Of a stretch of DNA of 25,515 nucleotides, positions 9,506-16,512 are shown piece after piece. The notes under the pieces are model-generated. The model was not told the DNA's origin, searched no databases, and was given only the letters and a program-made list of their open reading frames with translations. Numbering within the stretch: position 1 is the first letter of the stretch; the number at the start of each line of letters is the position of its first letter. The stretch lies in IMG/VR virus record IMGVR_UViG_3300027878_000015, positions 1 through 25,515 of that record; one strand, written 5' to 3'. This DNA comes from a virus. The translations under genes were made by a program, and so were the position numbers.

Positions 9506-10168
9506 ATGGGACTGGTTAGTACAAAGCGAATGATTCTCCCAGTGGTCGATGAGACCTTTCAGGAGCATTTTGACGACAACACATGGGCCTCGCCGCAGGA
9601 GCAAGTTGTCGCTGGCTACCCAATATTTATTCAACCGTCCAATTCCACGGCGAAGTTTGTGTACAAGCATGACTTGGGAGTGCTGTTGACTGACCCCGTA
9701 CTACTCACTGTGACGTGCCCGATGGATGCGATTGATGGCACGGTGAGCGTGGCGTGTACTATATCAATCTCAGACGATGACATGACGTACACTAATCACT
9801 CAGGAGTATTTCAATTATTCGCTGGCGATTTTCGATATATAAAAGTCACTCTCGACTTCACCACGGCCAACAACCATTATCTTGTCAAGGCAGGGCCAGT
9901 ACGACTTCGCATCTCGTTGAAGCATAAGCGCGATGCTGGCAGCGGCACATCAGATGACATGGCACCAGCAACCGTGCCTTTTAACAAGGATTTTATAGAC
10001 GTACGGAGCATCACTGTTACCCCTGCTTTTAATGCTTTGTATCCAGTGATTGCGGTATACGATTTTGTGGATGTACCTAATCCGACCTCTTTTGATGTAT
10101 ATTGTTTTCGGTCAGATACAGGAGTTCAGGTGGAAAACGATTTTAGTTGGGCAGCGGAAGGAGTTTAG
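9506..10168 (+). CDS. Tail protein resembling the C-terminal module of J-like proteins
   Basis: 220 residues, 8 bases after the J-like gene. The sequence follows a pattern I know from the C-terminal part of many J-like tip proteins: an FRYIKVTLDF strand, then PVRLRISLKHKRDAGSG, then PFNKDFIDVRSITVTP, VIAVYDFVDVPNPTSFDVYC and a final DFSWAAEGV. Here this module is a separate polypeptide. It is probably a beta-sandwich protein bound at the tail tip. No signal peptide or enzyme motif. The family assignment is from memory of the pattern. Confidence 0.6.
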   Translation: MGLVSTKRMILPVVDETFQEHFDDNTWASPQEQVVAGYPIFIQPSNSTAKFVYKHDLGVLLTDPVLLTVTCPMDAIDGTVSVACTISISDDDMTYTNHSGVFQLFAGDFRYIKVTLDFTTANNHYLVKAGPVRLRISLKHKRDAGSGTSDDMAPATVPFNKDFIDVRSITVTPAFNALYPVIAVYDFVDVPNPTSFDVYCFRSDTGVQVENDFSWAAEGV

Positions 10169-10171
10169 ATT

Positions 10172-11230
10172 ATGACAGCAACGGACTGGAACACTCCTGG
10201 TTTAGCTGATGAGTATGCTGACTTTAGAGACTTTTTTAAGACTCAGCTTGAGCACGTTGGCATCAAGGACTTTGATATTGACACCAATATTCCCACTGGG
10301 ATGATTCGGCTCAATCCGTCAACTGATATTGAACAAAGGTTTACTGGATCGTCTTGGACGCCAACGGGGCGTGAAAATGAAATAAGCACACACATGTCCA
10401 ATACAGTGCTGCATTCTGGCGTACCTATCGGGACTTGTCTTTCTTGGCTCACAGCAACAGCTCCCACGAACTATTTAATTTTAAACGGTACCACTATTAG
10501 TCGTACCACTTATGCCGCTCTTTTTGCGTTGTGGAGCACTACGTTTGGTGCTGGTGATGGTAGTACTACTTTCACACTTCCCGATTGCCGTGGGCGATTA
10601 ATGTTTGGACAACACGCTTCGGTCTCTCCTGGCAACGGTGCGATGGGTACGATATTCGGTGCTATCAATCACACGCACACTGGACCCTCCCACACTCACA
10701 CAGTGGCCGGTCATACGCACGACATGTCTAACCACACACACACTGGCGGGGCACATGTTCACTCGACCCCATCACATACTCACTCACTACCAGCGCATCA
10801 TCACAATGCGGCATTAAACGGTGCGGACATTAACATTCAGTCTTCAGCAGCCCACCAGCATAACTATGGAACTAAATCTGGTTCCACCATTGCCGGCAGT
10901 GGCGGCAATAGAGCGTTGAATGCTGCGTCTTCGGGTGCCAACGAAACCAACGTCACATCAAATGACGGTAGTGGCGCACATATTCATGCGAATAGTTCTT
11001 TTAGTGGCAGGGTTGGCAACGTAAACTCTGGTAACAACGGAGATGGTACTATTTCGTCTACATCAGAAACGGGAGGAGATACTGGAAGCGGTGGAGCAAC
11101 AGCAACTGCGGCACCGAACACCAACACCACAGGCTCAACTGCCTTGACCACTGTAGCAGGAGGCACAGCAGACACAGGAACCAATAACCCACCGTGCATA
11201 GTTTGTAACTGGATAGTTAAGGCGCTTTAA
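10172..11230 (+). CDS. Tail fibre with collar domain and His-rich metal-binding needle
   Basis: 352 residues. Residues ~85-150 form a phage tail collar domain (PF07484-like): LILNGTTISRTTYAALFALW, then FGAGDGSTTFTLPDCRGR. It is followed by a dense series of HxH motifs (HTH, HTH, HTH, HTH, HVH, HTH, HHH, later HQH and HIH) spaced 6-8 residues apart. In the long tail fibre tip of T4 such HxH pairs from three chains bind iron ions and build a narrow needle, so a trimeric, metal-stabilised fibre is likely. The rest is Gly/Ser/Thr/Asn-rich and ends in NPPCIVCNWIVKAL, the usual end of collar-domain fibres. Probable receptor-binding role. Confidence 0.85.
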   Translation: MTATDWNTPGLADEYADFRDFFKTQLEHVGIKDFDIDTNIPTGMIRLNPSTDIEQRFTGSSWTPTGRENEISTHMSNTVLHSGVPIGTCLSWLTATAPTNYLILNGTTISRTTYAALFALWSTTFGAGDGSTTFTLPDCRGRLMFGQHASVSPGNGAMGTIFGAINHTHTGPSHTHTVAGHTHDMSNHTHTGGAHVHSTPSHTHSLPAHHHNAALNGADINIQSSAAHQHNYGTKSGSTIAGSGGNRALNAASSGANETNVTSNDGSGAHIHANSSFSGRVGNVNSGNNGDGTISSTSETGGDTGSGGATATAAPNTNTTGSTALTTVAGGTADTGTNNPPCIVCNWIVKAL

Positions 11231-11241
11231 CAGGAGAATGT

Positions 11242-11682
11242 ATGACAGATAATTTTCAAGCAACGGAAGGCTCCGGTAAAGTATTTCGAGCCAAAGACCC
11301 AGGAGATTCGATTCTTCGTAGTGTAGTTCACGTTGACCCAACTACTACGGACGGCGTGGAGACTTATCGTAACATCGACACCAACAAAACTGGCAACAAC
11401 ATTAAGTCTTCGGCAGGTTCGGTGTACGGTGGTGAGTTCTTCAACGGTCATGCCACGGAATTTAATTATGTAAAACTTTACAATAATTCTGGCACTCCTA
11501 CTAGTAGCCATACCCCATTGCGAACTTATCGAATACCACCCAAGGGCGGCATTGCATTTAGTAAAGCCATAGGAATCAAATTTGATACAGGCATTGCTGT
11601 TCGTGCCACAACAGGCGTGGCTGACAATAACAACATAGACCCAGCCACAAATGATGTAATTGTAAATATTGATTATAAGTAG
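11242..11682 (+). CDS. Small beta-rich virion-associated protein
   Basis: 146 residues behind a good ribosome-binding site (AGGAG, 6 bases before ATG). Its pattern (GGEFFNGHATEFNYVKLYNN, then PLRTYRIPPKGGIAFSKAIG, then a closing FDTGIAVRATTGVADNNN and ATNDVIVNIDYK) resembles small beta-sandwich proteins often found among phage tail and head genes, annotated as hypothetical. It lies between the fibre and LamG-like genes, so a surface or fibre-accessory role is plausible. No catalytic or membrane motif was seen. Confidence 0.55.
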   Translation: MTDNFQATEGSGKVFRAKDPGDSILRSVVHVDPTTTDGVETYRNIDTNKTGNNIKSSAGSVYGGEFFNGHATEFNYVKLYNNSGTPTSSHTPLRTYRIPPKGGIAFSKAIGIKFDTGIAVRATTGVADNNNIDPATNDVIVNIDYK

Positions 11683-11690
11683 GAGCGGTC

Positions 11691-12164
11691 ATGGCAAATA
11701 AAATTCTTGACCTCTTTGGTTCTTCCACTGCTTTCGCTATTACGATTGCAAGCTTAGCTTCGAGCACCACAGGAGTTGGGCGTCAGTCAGACATTCTTGA
11801 CAACAGTACAAGTCGCGAACAATGTGTCCGCATATGGGCAAAGATTAAGCAAGGGACTTCGCCGACTGGAAACAGGTCGGCATATCTATATTTAATCGCA
11901 GATGACAACCACGGCACCAATCACAGAACAGACGGCGCTGGGGCTTCGGACGCTGCTCTTACTATTCAGAATGCTCCCCTAATTGGAGTGATGAGAAATA
12001 AAAGCACAGCTGCTACTGGCGAACTTTTGTATGGTGAGTTCTTGGTCCGAATAGCTGCACCGAAATGGGGTATTATTCTTGTTCATGATACGGTGGTGGC
12101 ATTAGATTCTACAGCTGGCAATCACTGGCTGAGATACTCGTACGTAAGCCCTGAAGTTCAATAA
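11691..12164 (+). CDS. Small virion-associated protein, function unknown
   Basis: 157 residues with a GGAGC site before ATG. It is strand-rich with alternating small hydrophobic residues (MANKILDLFGSSTAFAITIA, then GELLYGEFLVRIAAPKWGII, ending WLRYSYVSPEVQ). Such proteins occur next to fibre genes in phages and may decorate the virion, but I do not recognise a named family. No signal peptide, no enzyme motif. Confidence 0.5.
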   Translation: MANKILDLFGSSTAFAITIASLASSTTGVGRQSDILDNSTSREQCVRIWAKIKQGTSPTGNRSAYLYLIADDNHGTNHRTDGAGASDAALTIQNAPLIGVMRNKSTAATGELLYGEFLVRIAAPKWGIILVHDTVVALDSTAGNHWLRYSYVSPEVQ

Positions 12165-12176
12165 GAGGAGACACAC

Positions 12177-13040
12177 TTGACGTTCTCTGGATTGTTGCCA
12201 CTACCCTCAGCGCGACCAAGTTTTCAGAACGGCTTCGCGCGCAACAAGTCAGAGTCGGCATTCCCTGAGCTTTGGAACGCACTAATCGGCGCATGGTGCC
12301 CGTCCATCGGGTTTCAAGGCAGAAGACTTCAAGACTTTTCTGGCAGAGGCAATCACGGTGCCTTTAGTACGGGCATGACTAACTCCGCATGGATTGATTC
12401 TCCGTGGGGGCCAGCTCTTGTTTATGACGGTACTGACGACTGTATAAATATTGGAACTGGAATAGTCAGCCTGAGCACACCGTTCACTCTTTCCATGCGT
12501 TACACTGTAGATGACACTACACACAATACGTACAGTCTTATAGGAAGTTCAGTAGGCGGTGATGCCACCAAAAGTTATTTCATTTTTATTCATCGCACTG
12601 ACAAAAATGGCATGGTCTTGCAATACGACCTTGGGCCAGGTGCAGCTCTTTTTTCTGCTTCACCATCTATTGCCACCGTAGCCAACAAGTGGCACCACGT
12701 TACGATGTATCGCAATCCGTCCATTGGCAGCTTCGCGTCATTAATGGACGGCAATCAAAGCATAGGCGATGCCACCAACCCGTCATTCTCTCATCCGATT
12801 GACGGCACGTGGGGTATTGGAAGCTGGGACCCTATAAATGTAACCAATTTATGGAAAGGAAAAATCGGGGATGTATTCTTGTGGAACCGAGGACTTCTTC
12901 AACGTGAAATGGCAAGTCTTTTTGAAGGTGCCCACCCATTACGACTATCGCAAGAATGGAACTCGGATTACACAGCTCCTATCTCCCCTCCTGCTACCGG
13001 CTCTCCGGGCAGTATGATGTTGACGGGAGTGGGTACATGA
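12177..13040 (+). CDS. LamG/concanavalin-like tail protein
   Basis: 287 residues from TTG 12177, which is preceded by a strong AAGAGGAGA site; no better ATG exists upstream. Residues ~85-260 look like a LamG/concanavalin-type jelly roll: FTLSMRYTVDDTTHNTYSLI, then ANKWHHVTMYRN, a central VSLMDG-like turn, then GDVFLWNRGLLQREMASLFE, the typical closing strand and helix. Such domains bind sugars or act as virion surface modules, so it is likely part of the host-recognition apparatus. The stop overlaps the next start (ATGA at 13037). Confidence 0.75.
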   Translation: MTFSGLLPLPSARPSFQNGFARNKSESAFPELWNALIGAWCPSIGFQGRRLQDFSGRGNHGAFSTGMTNSAWIDSPWGPALVYDGTDDCINIGTGIVSLSTPFTLSMRYTVDDTTHNTYSLIGSSVGGDATKSYFIFIHRTDKNGMVLQYDLGPGAALFSASPSIATVANKWHHVTMYRNPSIGSFASLMDGNQSIGDATNPSFSHPIDGTWGIGSWDPINVTNLWKGKIGDVFLWNRGLLQREMASLFEGAHPLRLSQEWNSDYTAPISPPATGSPGSMMLTGVGT

Positions 13041-13231
13041 GAGATGAAGTCTTAAAAAAAGTTATGATACGCGGCATACACCACGCCAATAAAAATAAGA
13101 TAGAGTTGGATGTGCGGGATGCTGATAATAAAGAACTGAAACTCATTTTAACTGCTGACGATGCGCTTGCCCTGGCGAGCAACTGGGAAGCAGTTATAGC
13201 TTTTATTAATAATCTACCAGGGGAGAAATAA
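13037..13231 (+). CDS. Small hypothetical protein
   Basis: 64 residues starting at ATG 13037, which overlaps the LamG-gene stop (ATGA); an in-frame upstream extension to 12956 would lie inside that gene and is not needed. Strand-strand-helix pattern (KKVMIRGIHHANKNKIELDV, then ELKLILTADDALALASNWEA). No known family recognised. Translationally coupled, and followed after 2 bases by the receiver-domain gene. Confidence 0.6.
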   Translation: MRDEVLKKVMIRGIHHANKNKIELDVRDADNKELKLILTADDALALASNWEAVIAFINNLPGEK

Positions 13232-13233
13232 CA

Positions 13234-13782
13234 ATGGAGACCAACCCCATGCAGCCAACACTTACTAATTTCAGCGTCCTAATGATGGAAGACGGTACTG
13301 CCGATGTCATCAAGTTCCAAGAAAGGATCGTTGGTTGTGACAAGACCCTTTTTTCTCAACTCGCAGTAGGAGTGTGCCACACGATTGAGGAAGCAAAAGC
13401 ATCCTTACAAACTGGGGCATTTGACCTTATACTGTTAGATATAAATCTGCCTGACTCCGAGGACTTGCAGAGTGTTCGAGCTTTGCTGAAAGAATTCCCC
13501 TGTGTTCCGATAGTGGTACATTCAGGAATTCCCTCTGCAAAATTAGCCGCAGAAGCAATTGCACTTGGTGCTCAGGACTACATAGTGAAGGGCACCATGG
13601 GGCAAGACGACTTGGTTCGTAGTTTAATTCACGCTAAAATTCGTCACGATGCGCTCCGTCGTTTATATTGGCTAAGCGGGGTTATACTCAATGAGAGAAG
13701 GCGAATTCGCGAAGGAACTAATTCAAATATTAGACCAGTCGCTCAATCTTATCCGTCAGGATTTAGTAATCCTGCGCAATGA
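13234..13782 (+). CDS. Stand-alone response-regulator receiver domain (CheY-like)
   Basis: 182 residues with a complete receiver fold and no output domain. The key residues are present: acidic pair E19-D20 (LMMEDG), phosphoacceptor D69 in LILLDINLPDS, Ser97 switch residue in IVVHSG, K119 in GAQDYIVKG with the usual D-Y before it. Known receivers take phosphate from a histidine kinase; no kinase is visible here, so a host kinase or an adaptor role is the likely partner (inference). The last ~30 residues overlap the next gene by 92 bases and may be a tail without function. ATG 13234 is chosen (GGGGAGAAATA upstream); ATG 13249 is possible. An unexpected gene at the head of a lysis cassette. Confidence 0.85.
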   Translation: METNPMQPTLTNFSVLMMEDGTADVIKFQERIVGCDKTLFSQLAVGVCHTIEEAKASLQTGAFDLILLDINLPDSEDLQSVRALLKEFPCVPIVVHSGIPSAKLAAEAIALGAQDYIVKGTMGQDDLVRSLIHAKIRHDALRRLYWLSGVILNERRRIREGTNSNIRPVAQSYPSGFSNPAQ

Positions 13783-13948
13783 GGTGATGGAACAAAAGCT
13801 TGAGATCGAGGGTATGAAGCACGCCGTCAGTTCTTTGACAGCTCAACGCGCAGACCGTGCCAAGATTTTGACGGTATTAGTAAGTGGTATGCTGGCAGCG
13901 ATAGCCTCGATTGGAGTAGCGATAATAAATTATTTCAAGGTGAAGTAA
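13691..13948 (+). CDS. XhlA-like coiled-coil membrane protein, possible holin or holin partner
   Basis: 85 residues starting inside the receiver gene in another frame. Residues ~1-55 form an amphipathic coiled coil (ILDQSLNLIRQDLVILRNEV), residues ~57-80 one hydrophobic membrane segment (ILTVLVSGMLAAIASIGVAI), ending in YFKVK. This layout is that of XhlA-type phage lysis proteins. It sits 1 base before the lysozyme gene, which fits a role in releasing or activating the lysozyme. Whether it makes holes alone or works with the second membrane protein at 15688 cannot be told. Confidence 0.7.
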   Translation: MREGEFAKELIQILDQSLNLIRQDLVILRNEVMEQKLEIEGMKHAVSSLTAQRADRAKILTVLVSGMLAAIASIGVAIINYFKVK

Positions 13949-13949
13949 T

Positions 13950-14441
13950 ATGAGCGACGTGCAGGAACCAGTTAGCGATAAAATATTCACCATGCTCACT
14001 CGCGACGAAGGAGTTCAGCGTATGCCTTACGACGACGCCACTGGGGTTCCGGTACGGGCACCAAAAGGATTTCTTACCATAGGAGTCGGGCACAACCTGG
14101 ACTCTAAGCCACTGAGTAATGCTGTCATATATCAAATACTTTCCGAAGACGTTGCAGTGGCGACTGCGACCGCTAAGGACGTTGTTGGCATTGAGGTGTG
14201 GGACGGGTTAACTGAAAACCGAAAGCTGGCCTTAATCAACCTTGCCTTTAGCATGAAGCCTCAAAGCCTCAGAAGTTTCAAGAAAATGCTGTCCGCCATA
14301 CGACGGTCAGATTGGCCTGCAGCCGGTCAGGAACTTCGTGAGAGTCTCTGGGCCAAACAAGTGGATCCCAAGTGTCAACCTAACCAGGGAAGAGATGATC
14401 GCGTAATAAATCTTTTGGAGAAAGACCAGTATGACTATTAA
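13950..14441 (+). CDS. Endolysin, GH24 T4-type lysozyme
   Basis: 163 residues. The catalytic triad of T4-like lysozymes can be placed: E20 in TRDEG, D29 nine residues later (PYDDATG), and T43 in FLTIGVGH, matching E11/D20/T26 of T4 lysozyme with a longer loop before the Thr. The helical lobe has WDGLTENRKLALINLAFSMK. It cleaves the MurNAc-GlcNAc bond of peptidoglycan to release progeny. No signal peptide, so it depends on a holin for passage. Its last 11 bases overlap the next gene, a sign of coupled expression. Confidence 0.9.
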   Translation: MSDVQEPVSDKIFTMLTRDEGVQRMPYDDATGVPVRAPKGFLTIGVGHNLDSKPLSNAVIYQILSEDVAVATATAKDVVGIEVWDGLTENRKLALINLAFSMKPQSLRSFKKMLSAIRRSDWPAAGQELRESLWAKQVDPKCQPNQGRDDRVINLLEKDQYDY

Positions 14442-15669
14442 ACTCATAACAGCGTTCCTCATTTGTTGCTCAATAACCGGAAGTGCCTTTGCTCAGAACC
14501 AGGGTGGACTTGGTGCCTACGCTGCGCTGCACGACAAGTGGCCTTGTGAAGCCATGATGAGAGCCTACAAGGGAAGCGCCACCTTACGATTGGCCGTTTT
14601 GTGGAACTCCTTCGGTACCAACCTTTCGTGTCTTGATCAGTGGGCAGCCGACCCAAGACCCAAGTACCTGGAATCTCACCTGCTGAACGAAGTGTGTCAG
14701 CGGAACAACCGATGTGGAAATTATGAAGTTCTGAAGTCGCTCACCGTAGACCAGTATAAAAAGAAATTACAGGCGAACGACGAAGCCCTGTTCACCAGGA
14801 TACGCTCTAACCTACAACCCCTTGCCGAGTGGTACGCTCGTAATCCGAACGTCGCCTGTGCCATCTCAGGAGGTTTAGAATCGAACCTAGACTCTAAGAA
14901 CTATTTGAACCTTGTTGCTGCCATCAAACCTCTCTTTCCCGAACGATGCCAATGGGTTTGGAATCCTGTCGGACGAAGCACTCCTGTGAAGCCCATAACT
15001 GGTTTTATCACAGAAGGGCACGGGGATGCTCCTGATGTGACACCTCCATGTATTTCTAACATGGACGGGGTGGATACAGACCTTCCAGCACGACCGGCAA
15101 TTGTGTCTCCAAAGATTGCATACAACGACCTCCCACGTTTCTTGGCATCGTCAGCCTCTTGCGATGCGACATTCCTTTGGATTGCGGAGTTCAACGGACT
15201 GAAGCGTGGGGGGGCTTTCGTTGACCCTCGTAAGAGAACCAACTTTCCGTCATCAGAAATCTTCGACCAACTACAAAAGAAACTGGTGTTCCGCGTAAAA
15301 CTACCTAAGCCTTGGGGCGCGGAAGATGAGAAGGGAAAAAAAGGTTGTAAAACATTCTTGAAAGTGCCGGATGGCGCAAAGAAGAACTTTCTTTGGAAGC
15401 AAAGTGACCCAATCGTTCTACAGCGTGGTGCGGTTACATTCCTACCTACATCTTATAACAAGACCTCATTTAAGCTGGCGAGTGTTTACGTGATGAAGGG
15501 GCCAAAGAAGATTGCCACGGCGTATGAGCACAAGCTATATACTCAAGATAAGAGTAATCGTCACTTTTTTCGGTTCCGTAAGCTGGCAAAAGATTTTCCC
15601 TTCAACGTTGTAGCGCATTACGGTAGTGTGTGTGCTGTGATTCCGAATCCTAAAATAAGAGTTGATTAA
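14431..15669 (+). CDS. Secreted protein of unknown function in the lysis cassette
   Basis: 412 residues with a clear Sec signal peptide: short basic start, hydrophobic core and probable cleavage after AFA (LITAFLICCSITGSAFA|QNQGG). The mature part has paired-looking cysteines (WPCEAMM, LSCLD, VCQRNNRCGNYE, ACAISGG, RCQWVW, PPCIS, SCDATF, GCKTF, VCAV), consistent with a disulfide-bonded periplasmic protein. Motifs such as ESHLLNEVCQRN, AISGGLESNL and FLWIAEFNG, with acidic residues after hydrophobic strands, recall TIM-barrel glycosidases, and the last ~130 residues look like a beta-domain; this is only a suggestion. It is too long for a spanin. Translation is coupled to the lysozyme gene by an 11-base overlap. 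Confidence 0.65.
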   Translation: MTIKLITAFLICCSITGSAFAQNQGGLGAYAALHDKWPCEAMMRAYKGSATLRLAVLWNSFGTNLSCLDQWAADPRPKYLESHLLNEVCQRNNRCGNYEVLKSLTVDQYKKKLQANDEALFTRIRSNLQPLAEWYARNPNVACAISGGLESNLDSKNYLNLVAAIKPLFPERCQWVWNPVGRSTPVKPITGFITEGHGDAPDVTPPCISNMDGVDTDLPARPAIVSPKIAYNDLPRFLASSASCDATFLWIAEFNGLKRGGAFVDPRKRTNFPSSEIFDQLQKKLVFRVKLPKPWGAEDEKGKKGCKTFLKVPDGAKKNFLWKQSDPIVLQRGAVTFLPTSYNKTSFKLASVYVMKGPKKIATAYEHKLYTQDKSNRHFFRFRKLAKDFPFNVVAHYGSVCAVIPNPKIRVD

Positions 15670-15687
15670 TAAAGAGGAGATTATGTT

Positions 15688-15930
15688 ATGAGCAAAAACA
15701 AACTTGCGGGCGGCAAAACGCTTAGTGAAAGCAAAACGGTTCGAAGTAACATACTGAGCATCTTGGCAACCATCGGGACCATTGCTGCGATTCTGCACGG
15801 AGGAGCTGACCCAGGAGTTATGATACCAGCTCTTGCCACTGCAGCGGGTACTCTGTACGGCAACATAATGAGTATAATTCACAGGAGGTACGCCACGGAA
15901 AGAATCATACCTTCAAATGTAGTTTTCTAA
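15688..15930 (+). CDS. Holin-like small membrane protein
   Basis: 80 residues with GAGGAG 9 bases before ATG. The pattern is an ESKTVRSN start, a first hydrophobic segment (NILSILATIGTIAAIL), a short loop (HGGADPG) and a second one (ALATAAGTLYGNIMSII), then a basic tail. This resembles the small phage proteins with SKT(V/I)W-type starts that are placed among holins. The lysozyme, the secreted protein and the XhlA-like gene lie upstream, so a lysis role is likely, but function is not proved by sequence. Confidence 0.6.
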   Translation: MSKNKLAGGKTLSESKTVRSNILSILATIGTIAAILHGGADPGVMIPALATAAGTLYGNIMSIIHRRYATERIIPSNVVF

Positions 15931-15941
15931 ATGTATTCTTT

Positions 15942-15968
15942 TTGTGTACCTTCTATAACTGATATAAT
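15942..15968 (+). promoter_or_regulatory. Possible promoter before the small coiled-coil gene
   Basis: A perfect TATAAT at 15963-15968 lies in a 66-base AT-rich gap between the holin-like gene and the gene at 15997. A weak -35 candidate (TTGTGT, 15942-15947) is 15 bases upstream. The gap and the strong Shine-Dalgarno that follows (TAAGGAGA) suggest that the downstream gene can be expressed apart from the late operon. The -35 match is poor. Confidence 0.4.
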
Positions 15969-15996
15969 TAACTTTCTTCTTAAGGAGACAACGCTC

Positions 15997-16269
15997 ATGG
16001 GAAAACTAGACACAATCGAAGCAACTGCTGGCGCATTACGCGACGCAGTTGTTGCACAAAACGGGACTCTTGATGCCGTAGATTTAAAGCTTGATGAAGT
16101 CAAAGCCTTCATTGAGTCACTTGACAGTGGCGCTGATGAAGCACAGCTCGATAGAATTTCTGCGATTCTTGACGCTGCATCCACTCAGGTTGCAGAAGGG
16201 AAGACCAAGGCTGAAGCAGTACTTGCTGAGTCGGACGCACTTGACGCTGCGTCTGAAGTAGTCCCTTAG
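15997..16269 (+). CDS. Small acidic coiled-coil protein
   Basis: 90 residues from ATG 15997, 9 bases after an AAGGAGA site; a longer in-frame version from ATG 15931 would run through the promoter region and lacks a ribosome site. The chain is almost entirely helical, acidic and Ala-rich with heptad-like spacing (LDTIEATAGALRDAVVAQNG, LDAVDLKLDEVKAFIESLDS, a second segment to the end). No membrane segment. Similar small coiled-coil proteins are common as phage accessory genes; function unknown. It is the last + gene before the convergent Cys-rich/RHH operon. Confidence 0.65.
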   Translation: MGKLDTIEATAGALRDAVVAQNGTLDAVDLKLDEVKAFIESLDSGADEAQLDRISAILDAASTQVAEGKTKAEAVLAESDALDAASEVVP

Positions 16270-16270
16270 T

Positions 16271-16387
16271 CGGGGTAGGCAGGTATGCGGTACTAGGAAC
16301 CCTCGTGATGTGACTACTCCCCATGCCTAAAGGCAGGGGATTTACGGCGATTTTTGGTGACCACAATACCTGCCGTACGCCTCCCCG
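16271..16387. other. Long-range base-paired region at the convergent gene ends
   Basis: CGGGG-t-AGGC (16271-16280) pairs perfectly with GCCTCCCCG (16379-16387), and AGGTAT (16281-16286) pairs with ATACCT (16366-16371). Together they enclose the inner hairpin at 16318-16340. The left arm begins one base after the stop codon at 16269; the right arm lies inside the RHH coding region of the opposite strand. It could fold in transcripts of either strand. Confidence 0.45.
16316..16355. terminator. Hairpin element copy 1 between convergent genes, possible bidirectional terminator
   Basis: TCCCC-a-TGCC (16318-16327), loop TAAA (16328-16331), GGCA-GGGGA (16332-16340) is a strong stem-loop in the gap between the + gene ending at 16269 and the - gene ending at 16342. 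On the + strand it is followed after a short spacer by TTTTT (16351-16355). The stem plus its tail (ATTTACGGCGATTT) recurs at 17157-17186. The shape also recalls subterminal hairpins of IS200/IS605 elements, but no transposase is present. Confidence 0.5.
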
Positions 16388-16512
16388 ATTGCTCTAATAA
16401 TTACCCGTGATTGATTCTCCCCTAGTTTTTTCACTAGGGCATTAATCTGCCGCCGGAATATTTCCGTTTCACGAATTGATAGGAATTTTGGTTTTTTCAT
16501 TTCGCTACTCAT
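16342..16512 (-). CDS. Ribbon-helix-helix (CopG/Arc-like) regulator
   Basis: 56 residues; its ATG (16512-16510) overlaps the TGA of the Cys-rich gene (ATGA), so the two are translationally coupled. The pattern is that of an RHH DNA-binding protein: a basic strand KPKFLSIRETE, a first helix FRRQINALVKKLG, a turn ENQ, and a second helix SRVIIRAIGEAYGRY. RHH dimers insert the paired strands into the major groove of short palindromes and often repress their own operon. A perfect palindrome sits in the promoter of this operon (16975-16994), which is the natural candidate target (inference). Last residues are HQKSP before TAA. Confidence 0.75.
   Translation of the reverse strand: MSSEMKKPKFLSIRETEIFRRQINALVKKLGENQSRVIIRAIGEAYGRYCGHQKSP

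Noticed and set aside
16420-16439. Stem CCCTAGT/ACTAGGG with a T-rich loop, at first read as a terminator
   Set aside because: It lies inside the coding sequence of the RHH gene (NALVKKLGE) and has no T-run after the stem on either strand.
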